The translations under genes and the position numbers were made by a program. Below, piece after piece: positions 14,660 through 21,666 of a stretch of 21,788 nt of DNA (positions within the stretch are counted from its first letter, which is position 1; each line of letters starts with the position of its first letter). The stretch is from assembly GCA_045534775.1 (NCBI GenBank), contig JAZSKI010000038.1, positions 1-21,788 of the forward strand, in the 5' to 3' direction. This stretch comes from JAZOTK01 sp045534775 (GTDB lineage: Bacteria; Bacillota; Clostridia; RUG12999). The notes under the pieces were generated by a model. That model did no database searches. It was given only the letters and a program-made list of their open reading frames with translations, and was not told where the DNA came from.

Positions 14660-16073
14660 GGATTTAAAATCAATAGCCGAAGCGCGGGAACTTCTTATAC
14701 TTTCCGAAAAGGCGGCGGAGGAACTGAGCCATAAAAATCAGACGGAAATCGACGGTTATGTCAGGGCTGTAGCCGAAGCAGGCGAGCATCACGCGGAAGC
14801 GCTCGCAAGACTTGCAAGAGACGAAACGGGCTTTGGGAAATGGGAGGATAAGAAAATCAAAAACATCTTTGCCTCAAAGGTTCTGGAGGAAGCTGTCAGA
14901 GATATAAAAACCATAGGGATTTTGCGTGAGGATACTGAAAATAAAATTATTGACGTGGCGGCTCCCGTAGGAGTAATCTGCGGTATTGTCCCGTCAACCA
15001 ATCCCACATCAACGGTGTTGTTTAAAAGCATAATTGCCGTAAAAGGCGGTAATTCTATTGTATTTTCGCCTCATCCCAAGGCGGCGAAGGCTACCCTTGA
15101 GGCTGTGCGTATTGTAAAAGAAGCTCTGAAAAAGGCAGGTGCGCCCGATAATACGGTAGGCTGTCTGACACTGCTTACTATGGAAGCAACCCGCGAGCTG
15201 ATGACTCATCCTATAACGAAGCTTATTCTGGCAACGGGCGGTCCTGCTATGGTACGAGCCGCATATTCATCGGGGAAACCTGCAATCGGTGTGGGAGCGG
15301 GTAACGGACCTGCGTTTATTGATAAAAGTGCAGATGTTTCTGCGGCGGTGGGAAATATTATAAAATCCAAAACCTTTGACAACGGCACAATCTGTGCTTC
15401 AGAACAGTCGATTATAATAGAAAAATCTATGGAAACTGCTGTAGTAAAGGCACTTAAAGAGCAAAAGGCATATATTCTTTGTGAGGAAGAAAGCGAGAAG
15501 CTTAAAAAGCTGATTTTAAGAGCAAACGGTACTATGAACCCTGCCATCGTAGGCAAAAGTGCGGGTGAGGTTGCAAGATTTGCAGGGCTTATAAATGTAC
15601 CGGAAGATACCTCTGTACTGGTGGCGAGAGAATACGGCGTCGGAGATAAATATATTTATTCTCACGAAAAGCTGGCACCAATACTGGGATTTTTCATTGA
15701 AGAAAACGTAGAGTCTGTGCTTTCAAAAAGCATTGAACTCTTGAAATTTGAAGGTGCGGGTCACACAATGGCAATTCATAGCGAAAATAAAGAGCTTATA
15801 AAGAAATTTGCCCTGAAAATCCCTGTATCGAGAATTCTGATAAACACACCTGCATCTTTAGGCGGCGTAGGAGTTACCACAAACCTGTTTCCGTCTCTCA
15901 CCTTAGGTTGCGGAGCAGTGGGCGGAAGCTCGTCGTCTAATAATATAGGACCTTTAGATGTGATTAATATAAAAAGGGTAGCCTGGGGAGTTAAAAGTAA
16001 GATAGAGGAAAATTCCGTTACGGCGGATAGTATTGAAATTATTGTACAAAATATATTAAAGAAACTTATATAA
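14652..16073 (+). CDS. eutE: Acetaldehyde dehydrogenase (CoA-acylating) EutE
   Basis: A 473-aa aldehyde dehydrogenase that oxidises acetaldehyde to acetyl-CoA with NAD+ and CoA inside the microcompartment. The catalytic Cys is C248 in NGTICASEQ. The CoA-acylating type is shown by IVPSTNPTSTVLFKS (about 114-128), GAGNGPAFID and LGCGAVGGSSSSNNIGP near the end. The N-terminal 20 residues are helical and may serve in targeting, but are less clear than in EutC or EutQ. The ribosome site GGAGGTG lies within the end of the upstream shell gene. Confidence 0.96.
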   Translation: MDKDLKSIAEARELLILSEKAAEELSHKNQTEIDGYVRAVAEAGEHHAEALARLARDETGFGKWEDKKIKNIFASKVLEEAVRDIKTIGILREDTENKIIDVAAPVGVICGIVPSTNPTSTVLFKSIIAVKGGNSIVFSPHPKAAKATLEAVRIVKEALKKAGAPDNTVGCLTLLTMEATRELMTHPITKLILATGGPAMVRAAYSSGKPAIGVGAGNGPAFIDKSADVSAAVGNIIKSKTFDNGTICASEQSIIIEKSMETAVVKALKEQKAYILCEEESEKLKKLILRANGTMNPAIVGKSAGEVARFAGLINVPEDTSVLVAREYGVGDKYIYSHEKLAPILGFFIEENVESVLSKSIELLKFEGAGHTMAIHSENKELIKKFALKIPVSRILINTPASLGGVGVTTNLFPSLTLGCGAVGGSSSSNNIGPLDVINIKRVAWGVKSKIEENSVTADSIEIIVQNILKKLI

Positions 16074-16089
16074 GAAAGGAATAGATATT

Positions 16090-16371
16090 ATGGCTAATTC
16101 AAATGCACTTGGTATGATTGAAACAAAAGGACTTGTAGGAGCAATAGAAGCGGCGGATGCTATGGTTAAAGCGGCAAATGTAGCACTTGTAGGTAAGGAG
16201 CAGATAGGCTCGGGACTTGTAACCGTAATGGTACGCGGCGATGTAGGTGCAGTTAAGGCGGCAACAGATGCAGGTGCGGCGGCGGCTGAACGTGTTGGTG
16301 ACCTTATAGCAGTTCATGTGATACCGAGACCTCACAGCGAGGTTGATGTAATTTTACCTAAGGGTGTGTAA
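16090..16371 (+). CDS. eutM: Microcompartment shell hexamer protein EutM
   Basis: A 93-aa single BMC-domain protein, the standard length for the major shell hexamer. ALGMIETKGLVGAIEAADAM is at the start and the pore-lining loop EQIGSGLV is around residues 37-44. It is the second hexamer-type shell protein of the operon, shorter than the tailed one at 14297-14659. AAGGA lies about 10 nt before the start. Confidence 0.95.
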   Translation: MANSNALGMIETKGLVGAIEAADAMVKAANVALVGKEQIGSGLVTVMVRGDVGAVKAATDAGAAAAERVGDLIAVHVIPRPHSEVDVILPKGV

Positions 16372-16374
16372 AAT

Positions 16375-17004
16375 ATGCCGGTTCTGACAGAAGAGGATGT
16401 AAGAGAACTGACTAAAAATTTAACCGGCGGCGACAGTCTGACCCTTAGCAAGGATAAAATTTTAACGCCGTCAGCAAAGGCGTATTTAACGGAAAGGAAT
16501 ATCGCTGTTGTTACGAAAAAAAGCGAGAATAAGACTCATCTTCACGGAAATGTGCTTGTAAACAAAACCCATCCGAGGATAAATCTGCGGGGGATGACAG
16601 ATTTACTTGAAGCACAGATTATAAGAGTACAGATATGTCACGAGGCTCTTGCATCGGATTTACAGGAAATAGTAGATTTTATAAGAAAAATTATGGCGGC
16701 AGAGGTGAGAGATGAACCTTTGGGAGATTTCACCCTTCACGGACTTACCATTGAGGAAATAAGGGAACACTCCCACCATACCACAAAATATTACGGAATA
16801 AGCCATTTTTTGCCTTCGAGTGATATGGGCGGTATGGTGGCGGATTTGAATTTGCTTCGCACCATTACAAGAAGGGTGGAGCTTGCCGCTTGTCACGCCT
16901 TTGCAGGAGGCGAACGAAATGACATTATAACTGCCTATAACCGACTATCCTCCCTCTTTTGGATTATGATGTGTGAGGTGCAAAATGGAAAATATAACAA
17001 GTGA
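16375..17004 (+). CDS. eutT: Corrinoid adenosyltransferase EutT
   Basis: A 209-aa ATP:cob(I)alamin adenosyltransferase that makes the adenosylcobalamin needed by EutBC. The EutT-type core is LVNKTHPRINLRGMTDLLEA (about 61-80) followed by helical IRVQICHEA and LNLLRTITRRVELAA. The metal-binding double-Cys motif known from the Salmonella enzyme is absent; the only cysteines are isolated, so this may belong to the metal-independent class seen in other Bacillota. Residues 1-46 form a separate small segment (LTEEDVREL ... LTPSAKAYLTERNIAVV) that also occurs at the end of the protein at 17575-18093. It overlaps the next gene by 20 nt. Confidence 0.9.
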   Translation: MPVLTEEDVRELTKNLTGGDSLTLSKDKILTPSAKAYLTERNIAVVTKKSENKTHLHGNVLVNKTHPRINLRGMTDLLEAQIIRVQICHEALASDLQEIVDFIRKIMAAEVRDEPLGDFTLHGLTIEEIREHSHHTTKYYGISHFLPSSDMGGMVADLNLLRTITRRVELAACHAFAGGERNDIITAYNRLSSLFWIMMCEVQNGKYNK

Positions 17005-17596
17005 AGTTTTAAGGGAAATAAGACGCCGTCTTTTCATAAAAGCAGAAGCATCGGGCAGACACGTTCACCTAAGCCGTGAGGACGGGGAAAGGCTTTTCGG
17101 CAAAGGCTTTGAGCTTAGCTTTGTAAAAGCCCTTTCACAACCGGGACAGTTCGTTAGCCGCGAAAGAGTGTCTCTTATAACACCTAAAGGCAGAATAGAT
17201 AATGTGGCGGTGCTGGGACCCTTCAGGAAGGATACTCAGGTAGAGCTTTCCTTGACAGATGCACGTGTTTTAGGGATGAAGCTACCTGTAAAACAAAGCG
17301 GCGAGGTGGAAGGCACTCCCGGTATTACCATCGAAGGCGGCGGCAACACAGTTACAATTGAAAGAGGTGTAATGGCGGCAAAAAGGCATATCCACATTAC
17401 ACCCGCAGATGCCGAAAGACTTCGGGTCTGCGACAATGAAAGTGTTAAGGTAAAGCTATTCGGTACTCGTCCGCTGATTTTTGACGATACTGTAGTGAGA
17501 GTCAGCGACAAGTTTTCTACGGTAATTCATCTGGACTATGATGAGGCGAATGCTTGCGGAATGGCAGGTGAAGCATGGGGTATGATAGTGAAATAG
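16985..17596 (+). CDS. pduL: PduL-type phosphotransacylase
   Basis: A 203-aa enzyme that converts acetyl-CoA and phosphate to acetyl phosphate and free CoA, recycling CoA in the microcompartment. Zinc ligands are in place: H26/H28 (GRHVHLS), H135/H137 (KRHIHIT) and H182 (VIHLD); R81 in GPFRKDTQVE is the conserved catalytic Arg. Residues 1-18 (MENITSEVLREIRRRLFI) are an amphipathic helix of encapsulation type. Gram-positive eut operons often call this gene eutD, but it is unrelated to the enteric EutD/Pta enzyme. I prefer ATG 16985, with GAGGTG 4 nt upstream, over the GTG at 16973. Confidence 0.93.
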   Translation: MENITSEVLREIRRRLFIKAEASGRHVHLSREDGERLFGKGFELSFVKALSQPGQFVSRERVSLITPKGRIDNVAVLGPFRKDTQVELSLTDARVLGMKLPVKQSGEVEGTPGITIEGGGNTVTIERGVMAAKRHIHITPADAERLRVCDNESVKVKLFGTRPLIFDDTVVRVSDKFSTVIHLDYDEANACGMAGEAWGMIVK

Positions 17597-18093
17597 AAAG
17601 AATTTGCCAAAAGCTTGAAATCTGGTCGGTAATAGGCGAAAACAAAGAAATTGACGGAGTTTATACCGTACAAGGAATATGGAAATACGCCAAAGGTGTT
17701 ATTATAACAAAGCTTTCCTGCAATATGCTCGGAAACCTGGCAATGGGCTGTGGCGGCGAGACAGAGGAATTTATAATTTCGCAGCTTATGAAAGGAAACA
17801 GAGTTTTAATTGACGGTGAAGGTATTGAATATAAAAAATACAAAAAATCTTCACCCTATTACAGACAGTTCAGCGACTATGAAAGGCTTTTAATCACCAG
17901 AGGTGCAGAGTATCTGCCCTGCAGTAAAAAGCTTGTCGGTGCATCGGATTTAAAGGGAGTCACCAGACTTCGACTCAGGGAAAATTCGGTCATAACACCC
18001 CTTGCTCTTGATATAATAAAGGAAAATAACATTGAGGTAGAATATGGATATTGCAAAAATAACCGGCAGCATCTGGGCGACAAGAAAAGATGA
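17575..18093 (+). CDS. Conserved eut-operon protein of unknown function
   Basis: A 172-aa protein. It matches my memory of the eut-linked hypothetical family (TIGR02536 type) found between pduL/eutD and eutN in Bacillota eut operons. The first half has two short hydrophobic strands and a LMKGNRVLIDGEGIEYKKYK motif (71-90). Residues 140-155 (ITPLALDIIKENNIEV) resemble the N-terminal segment of EutT in this operon. No catalytic motif is recognised. It begins 22 nt inside pduL and ends 50 nt inside eutN, an unusually long overlap, which suggests strict co-production. The gene is certain to be coding; its role is unknown. Confidence 0.82.
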   Translation: MGYDSEIERICQKLEIWSVIGENKEIDGVYTVQGIWKYAKGVIITKLSCNMLGNLAMGCGGETEEFIISQLMKGNRVLIDGEGIEYKKYKKSSPYYRQFSDYERLLITRGAEYLPCSKKLVGASDLKGVTRLRLRENSVITPLALDIIKENNIEVEYGYCKNNRQHLGDKKR

Positions 18094-18286
18094 CCGATTG
18101 CAGGGAATGAAGCTTCTTGTGGCAGACTTGGGAGGCATACGCTGTATTTGCGGTGATATTATCGGAGCAGGAATCGGCGATACGGTAATAATTACCCGTG
18201 GCGGTAGTGCTAAATGTGCGTTAGGAGATATTCCTGCAGATGCGGCAGTGGTAGCCATAGTTGATAAAATTGAGGAAGGAGAATAA
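18044..18286 (+). CDS. eutN: Microcompartment vertex protein EutN
   Basis: An 80-aa EutN/CcmL-type protein, which forms pentamers that cap the shell vertices. Typical features are the start AKITGSIWATRKDDRLQGMKLL, GDTVIITRGGSA near residue 45 and a C-terminal AVVAIVDKIEEGE strand. GAGGTAGA before ATG 18044 is its ribosome site. The first 50 nt overlap the preceding gene in another frame, but the EutN N-terminus is well conserved, so this start is secure. Confidence 0.93.
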   Translation: MDIAKITGSIWATRKDDRLQGMKLLVADLGGIRCICGDIIGAGIGDTVIITRGGSAKCALGDIPADAAVVAIVDKIEEGE

Positions 18287-18287
18287 A

Positions 18288-19385
18288 ATGAGTATAAACG
18301 AAATTATAATATATATAATGGCAATTTTTGCGGTAATAGGAGCGATTGACCGAATAATCGGCAATAAGCTGGGACTTGGAGAAAAGTTTGAAGAAGGTAT
18401 AATGGCAATAGGCGCTCTTGCTGTTTCTATGGTGGGGATAATAGTGCTGTCGCCGGTCATTGCTAAAATTCTTGCTCCCGTAATATCGCCCGTATTCGGT
18501 TTTTTGGGAGCTGACCCTGCTATGTTTGCAGGCTCTGTACTTGCTAATGATATGGGCGGCGCACCACTTGCGGCGGAGCTGGCAAAGGACCCCGATGCAG
18601 GTCGATTTGGCGGTTTGATTGTAGGAGCTATGTTGGGTGCGACAGTGGTGTTTACAATACCTGTAGCCCTGGGTATAATCAGCGAGGAGGACAGAAAATA
18701 TCTGGCTACAGGAGTTCTGGCAGGAGTAATTACAATCCCTGTAGGTGCTTTTGTAGGCGGAATTACAGCAGGCTTTTCCGTATCTATGATACTGCGAAAT
18801 TTGATACCAATAATAATTTTTGCTCTGCTTATAGCTCTTGGACTGTGGAAGTTTGAAAAGGCTATGACAAAAGGATTTATCATATTCGGTAAATTTATAG
18901 TAGGGTTGATTACCGTAGGACTTGCTCTCGGAATTTGGGAAAAACTGACGGGTTGGACGGTAATAGAAGACTTAAATCCCATATCGGACGGCTTTGAGGT
19001 AGTGGCGGATATTGCCATAGTTCTTGCGGGAGCATTTCCGCTTGTACAGTTTATAACAAAGGTTTTCAGAAAACCGCTTATGAAGCTTGGAAGTCTCCTG
19101 GGTATGAATGCCGCAGCGGCGGCAGGTATGGTAGCAAGTCTTGCCAATAGCATACCTATGTTTAATATGATGAAGGATATGGATAACCGCGGTAAAATTA
19201 TAAACGTAGCCTTTGCCGTATCGGCGGCGTTTGTTTTCGGCGACCACCTGGGGTTTACGGCAGGCTATGATGAGGGAATGATATTCCCTATGATAGCAGG
19301 TAAGCTGATAGGCGGAATTACGGCAGTATTTGTTGCGATTGTACTTGCAAATAATATGGAGAGAAGGTCAAAAGATGGAAATTAA
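18288..19385 (+). CDS. eutH: Ethanolamine transporter EutH
   Basis: A 365-aa integral membrane protein with about ten hydrophobic segments, which brings ethanolamine into the cell when it is scarce or protonated. Family-typical motifs are the N-terminal MAIFAVIGAIDRIIGNKLGLG, GSVLANDMGGAPLA (about 87-100), NSIPMFNMMKDMDNRGK and FGDHLGFTAGYDE near the C-terminus. I place the start at ATG 18288 behind GGAGAA, since the in-frame extension from 18261 lies within eutN. The end overlaps eutQ by 11 nt. Confidence 0.95.
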   Translation: MSINEIIIYIMAIFAVIGAIDRIIGNKLGLGEKFEEGIMAIGALAVSMVGIIVLSPVIAKILAPVISPVFGFLGADPAMFAGSVLANDMGGAPLAAELAKDPDAGRFGGLIVGAMLGATVVFTIPVALGIISEEDRKYLATGVLAGVITIPVGAFVGGITAGFSVSMILRNLIPIIIFALLIALGLWKFEKAMTKGFIIFGKFIVGLITVGLALGIWEKLTGWTVIEDLNPISDGFEVVADIAIVLAGAFPLVQFITKVFRKPLMKLGSLLGMNAAAAAGMVASLANSIPMFNMMKDMDNRGKIINVAFAVSAAFVFGDHLGFTAGYDEGMIFPMIAGKLIGGITAVFVAIVLANNMERRSKDGN

Positions 19386-19806
19386 TGCACAAATCCTCGA
19401 AAATATGATACGCGATATCTTGAAGGAAAAGCTGTGTGAAAAAAGCTGCGGCGTTAAAAAAATACCTCTGAAAACTGTACAGGTAAGCGAGGAAAACAGA
19501 TTAAATACGGGTAACAACTCCCATAAGGTCTATACAAAGGATATTTTTGATTTGGAGGAAAGTCCGAGACTCGGTTGCGGTATTATGGAAATGGAAAACA
19601 CTACCTTTGACTGGACTCTTTCCTATGATGAGATAGATTATATAATAGAAGGCAGACTGACCGTGATTACCGAAACAGGCAGTGTTACCGCAGAAGAAGG
19701 GGAAATAATTTTAATCCCCAAAAACTCAAAAATCAAATTTTCAGTAGAAGGCAAATCCAGATTTCTATACGTAACCTACCCCGCAAACTGGCAGAATACA
19801 GATTAA
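19375..19806 (+). CDS. eutQ: EutQ cupin protein
   Basis: A 143-aa protein, shorter than the roughly 230-aa enteric EutQ. The C-terminal about 95 residues are a cupin barrel (DIFDLEESPRLGCGIMEM ... YDEIDYIIEGRLTVI ... GEIILIPKNSKIKF). Enteric EutQ has been reported to have acetate kinase activity; whether this short form does is unknown. The N-terminus MEINAQILENMIRDILKEKL is a clear amphipathic encapsulation-type helix that replaces the longer enteric N-terminal domain. It is the last gene of the operon; no strong terminator directly follows. Confidence 0.87.
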   Translation: MEINAQILENMIRDILKEKLCEKSCGVKKIPLKTVQVSEENRLNTGNNSHKVYTKDIFDLEESPRLGCGIMEMENTTFDWTLSYDEIDYIIEGRLTVITETGSVTAEEGEIILIPKNSKIKFSVEGKSRFLYVTYPANWQNTD

Positions 19807-19853
19807 ACAAATATTTTTGTTGAAAAATAGGGAAAGTAAAATAATAATTCGTA

Positions 19854-19882
19854 TTGATTTTTTTGAAAAAGTGTGGTAGAAT
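19854..19882 (+). promoter_or_regulatory. Promoter-like pair upstream of the hairpin array
   Basis: TTGATT (19854-19859) and TAGAAT (19877-19882) have a 17-nt spacer. Transcription would start inside the first 30-nt palindrome and run through the hairpin array. No gene follows for more than 400 nt. Confidence 0.4.
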
Positions 19883-19908
19883 AGATTTAACAGAAGTTAA
19901 ATCTATTC
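19879..19908. repeat. 30-nt palindrome, left copy
   Basis: GAATAGATTTAAC and GTTAAATCTATTC form a perfect 13-bp stem with loop AGAA. A second copy with loop GGAA lies at 20124-20153. Confidence 0.85.
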
Positions 19909-19911
19909 AGT

Positions 19912-20085
19912 GATATAAATCTCTGGCGAGATTTTCGATATGTGCTAAAGCACTCGATATGCCTGACGGCTCGATATGTTGCCTTGCGGCAACGAGATTT
20001 ATATTATATCGAGTTTTGAGTGAAACGAAAAACATATCGATTTTGCGATAGCAAAAATATCGAGTAAACGAAGTTTGCATATCGA
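19912..20085. repeat. Array of variable hairpins joined by TCGATAT
   Basis: A constant 7-nt word separates short stem-loops of different sequence. Left half: TCGATAT at 19935, 19954 and 19971, with hairpins AAATCTC-TGGC-GAGATTT, GTGCT-AA-AGCAC, GCC-TGAC-GGC and GTTGCC-TTGC-GGCAAC. Right half: the word is inverted (ATATCGA at 20006, 20034, 20057 and 20079), with hairpins such as TTTTGC-GATA-GCAAAA and AAAC-GAA-GTTT. An outer ATAAATCTC/GAGATTTAT pairing encloses the left half. The array lies between the two 30-nt palindromes. It is not a CRISPR: the words are too short and the units between them are self-complementary. Confidence 0.8.
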
Positions 20086-20104
20086 CAAAAAATACTTGGC
20101 AACC

Positions 20105-20127
20105 AAATTGTTCACTAATTTTAGAAT
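20105..20127 (+). repeat. Degenerate GTTCAC box, copy 1
   Basis: AAATTGTTCACTAATTTTAG-type sequence, similar to copies at 20756-20780 and 21667-21691. Each contains (C/G)TTCAC or GTGCAC followed by an AT-rich stretch ending in AAT. It could be an operator; evidence is weak. Confidence 0.3.
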
Positions 20128-20153
20128 AGATTTAACGGAAGTTAAATCTATTC
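20124..20153. repeat. 30-nt palindrome, right copy
   Basis: It has the same 13-bp stem as at 19879-19908 and differs only in the first loop base (GGAA instead of AGAA). The two copies flank the hairpin array as direct repeats of a palindrome. Confidence 0.85.
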
Positions 20154-20343
20154 AGCTAAATTCGCTAACGCTAGCTAAATTGCCGGCGGCCGTTAAATGC
20201 ATTTATTTCAAACGGAAGATATCCGAAAGCTTTTGAATAATCGGGAGCAGAATCGGACACGAATTATATAATTGACATACTATAGAAAGGACACAGATAC
20301 AGTTTTAAAAAGACTAAATCGAAGAAGAAAAGGAGACAATAGG
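20154..20343. other. Spacer before the glycosidase remnant
   Basis: It contains AGCTAAATT repeated around GCTAACGC, a GC-rich GCCGGCGGC, and a TTGACA at 20272 without a convincing -10 box. A 24-codon ORF with no recognisable features (ATG at about 20197) ends near 20271. I see no gene I can support. Confidence 0.35.
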
Positions 20344-20647
20344 ATGACATTTATATTGGGATGCAATTATTGGGCATCAAATGCAGGAATTGAGATGTGG
20401 AAAAACTGGGATGAAAACGCAATAAGAGATGACCTTAAGATTTTGTCCGAAAGCGGCATTGATTGGTATAACCGAACATATTGAAAATGAAAATTCGGCA
20501 TATATCATTGTAGTGAATTATTCTGACAAAACAGTCGAAACGGAACTTAAAATAAAAGATGGGTTTCATATCAGTAACATAATTCGCGGAGATGTAAATA
20601 ATATTGCACCATATGATACTACAATTATTAAAGTTATAAGAAAATAG
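20344..20647 (+). pseudogene. Glycoside hydrolase remnant with internal deletion
   Basis: Behind an AAGGAG site, ATG 20344 starts MTFILGCNYWASNAGIEMWKNWDENAIRDDLKILSESGID, which looks like the start of a TIM-barrel glycosidase of the GH5/GH42 kind. After about 40 residues the frame ends at 20484. A different frame from about 20460 continues GITEHIENENSAYIIVVNYS ... YDTTIIKVIRK, which looks like the C-terminal beta domain of the same kind of enzyme, and stops at 20647. The catalytic middle (several hundred residues) is missing. I infer one large deletion joining the two ends at about 20460. The exact family is uncertain. Confidence 0.65.
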
Positions 20648-20755
20648 GACTAACGGATAGCTTATAACCAAAGAGGGAAGCCTGAAATAGGATTTGATTT
20701 GTCATTACATTATCTAAGTATTACAAGAAATGTCCCGGTAAAATAACTGGCATCT

Positions 20756-20780
20756 AAATCGTTCACTGATTATATAATGA
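20756..20780 (+). repeat. Degenerate GTTCAC box, copy 2
   Basis: AAATCGTTCACTGATT followed by ATATAATGA; AATC/GATT make it weakly palindromic. It lies just upstream of the decayed epimerase gene and contains a TATAAT. Confidence 0.35.
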
Positions 20781-20808
20781 ATTCAAAAAGAAGTCGAGGA
20801 TGCATTTT

Positions 20809-21653
20809 ATGTATAAAACAAAGTTGTGTTTAGGAACAAACAGTAGTTTTGAAACAAGCGTGAAGGAGCAGATTGTCCTTTTTAAACAAGCTGGTTTTGA
20901 GGCTTTTTTACAAGTTGAAATAAAGAAATAAGTTGTTATCGTAAATTAGCCGATGAAATCGGAATGATATATCAGTCTGTTCACGCCCCATTTGCAAATG
21001 CGGCAAAGATGTGGAAGAATGACGATGAAGCTGAAATGGCAGTAAATGAGCTTTTGAATTGTGTTAGAGATTGTGCTGAATCAAATGTTCCGATAATGGT
21101 TGCACATACATACATCGGTTTTGAAACGAGCACAGGACCGAATGAAGCGGGAATAGAAAATTTCGGAAGGGTTATTGAAGAAGCTGCAAAAAATAATGTT
21201 AAAATAGCTTTTGAAAATACCGAAGGTGAAGAGTATCTTGCGGCATTGATGAAAGCATTTTCTAAATATGAAAATGTTGGATTTTTCTGAGATACAGGAC
21301 ATGAGGCGTGCTACAACAGAGGAAAAGATATGTTGGGTTTGTATGGCGACAGGCTTATAGCAACACATATAAATGATAATTTGGGTGTAAGCGATTTTGA
21401 TGGAAATATTTTCTGGACAGATGATTTGCACCTGCTTCCCTTTGATGGAATTACTGATTGGGAAAATGTTGCCGTTCGACTGAATAAGTGTGGATATAAT
21501 GATATTCTTACTTTTGAACTGAATAAGGCGAGCAAACCAAACAGGCATGAAAATGATAAATACACAAAGATGACGATTGAAGAATATATAGCGGAATGTT
21601 ATACACGTGCTTGCAGAGTAGCAGCATTAAAGGCGAAAAACGAATTCATTTAA
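20809..21653 (+). pseudogene. Sugar phosphate isomerase/epimerase, disrupted
   Basis: A TIM-barrel protein of the xylose isomerase-like (AP endonuclease 2) superfamily, about 281 codons. ATG 20809 reads MYKTKLCLGTNSSF ... FKQAGFEA, then a 1-nt deletion near 20901 shifts the frame. The restored frame reads FFTS-stop-NKEISCYRKLADEIG, continues through VHAPFANAAKMWK and VAHTYIGFE, then meets TGA at 21288-21290 inside the conserved WDTGHE motif, and resumes to LKAKNEFI at 21653. Both internal stops are TGA where the family normally has Trp. Metal and substrate residues downstream (DTGHE, HINDN) are still recognisable, so the decay is recent. A closely linked glycosidase relic suggests that a former sugar-use locus was lost. 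Confidence 0.8.
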
Positions 21654-21666
21654 GTGAACGTCATCC

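Noticed and set aside
18221..19153. A 310-codon minus-strand ORF opposite eutH
   Set aside because: It is low-complexity, rich in Pro, Thr, Ser and Ile, with no ribosome site; it is the antisense of a membrane-protein gene.
19912..20085. CRISPR array
   Set aside because: The constant word is only 7 nt, the units are self-complementary, and the word changes orientation midway; no cas gene is near.
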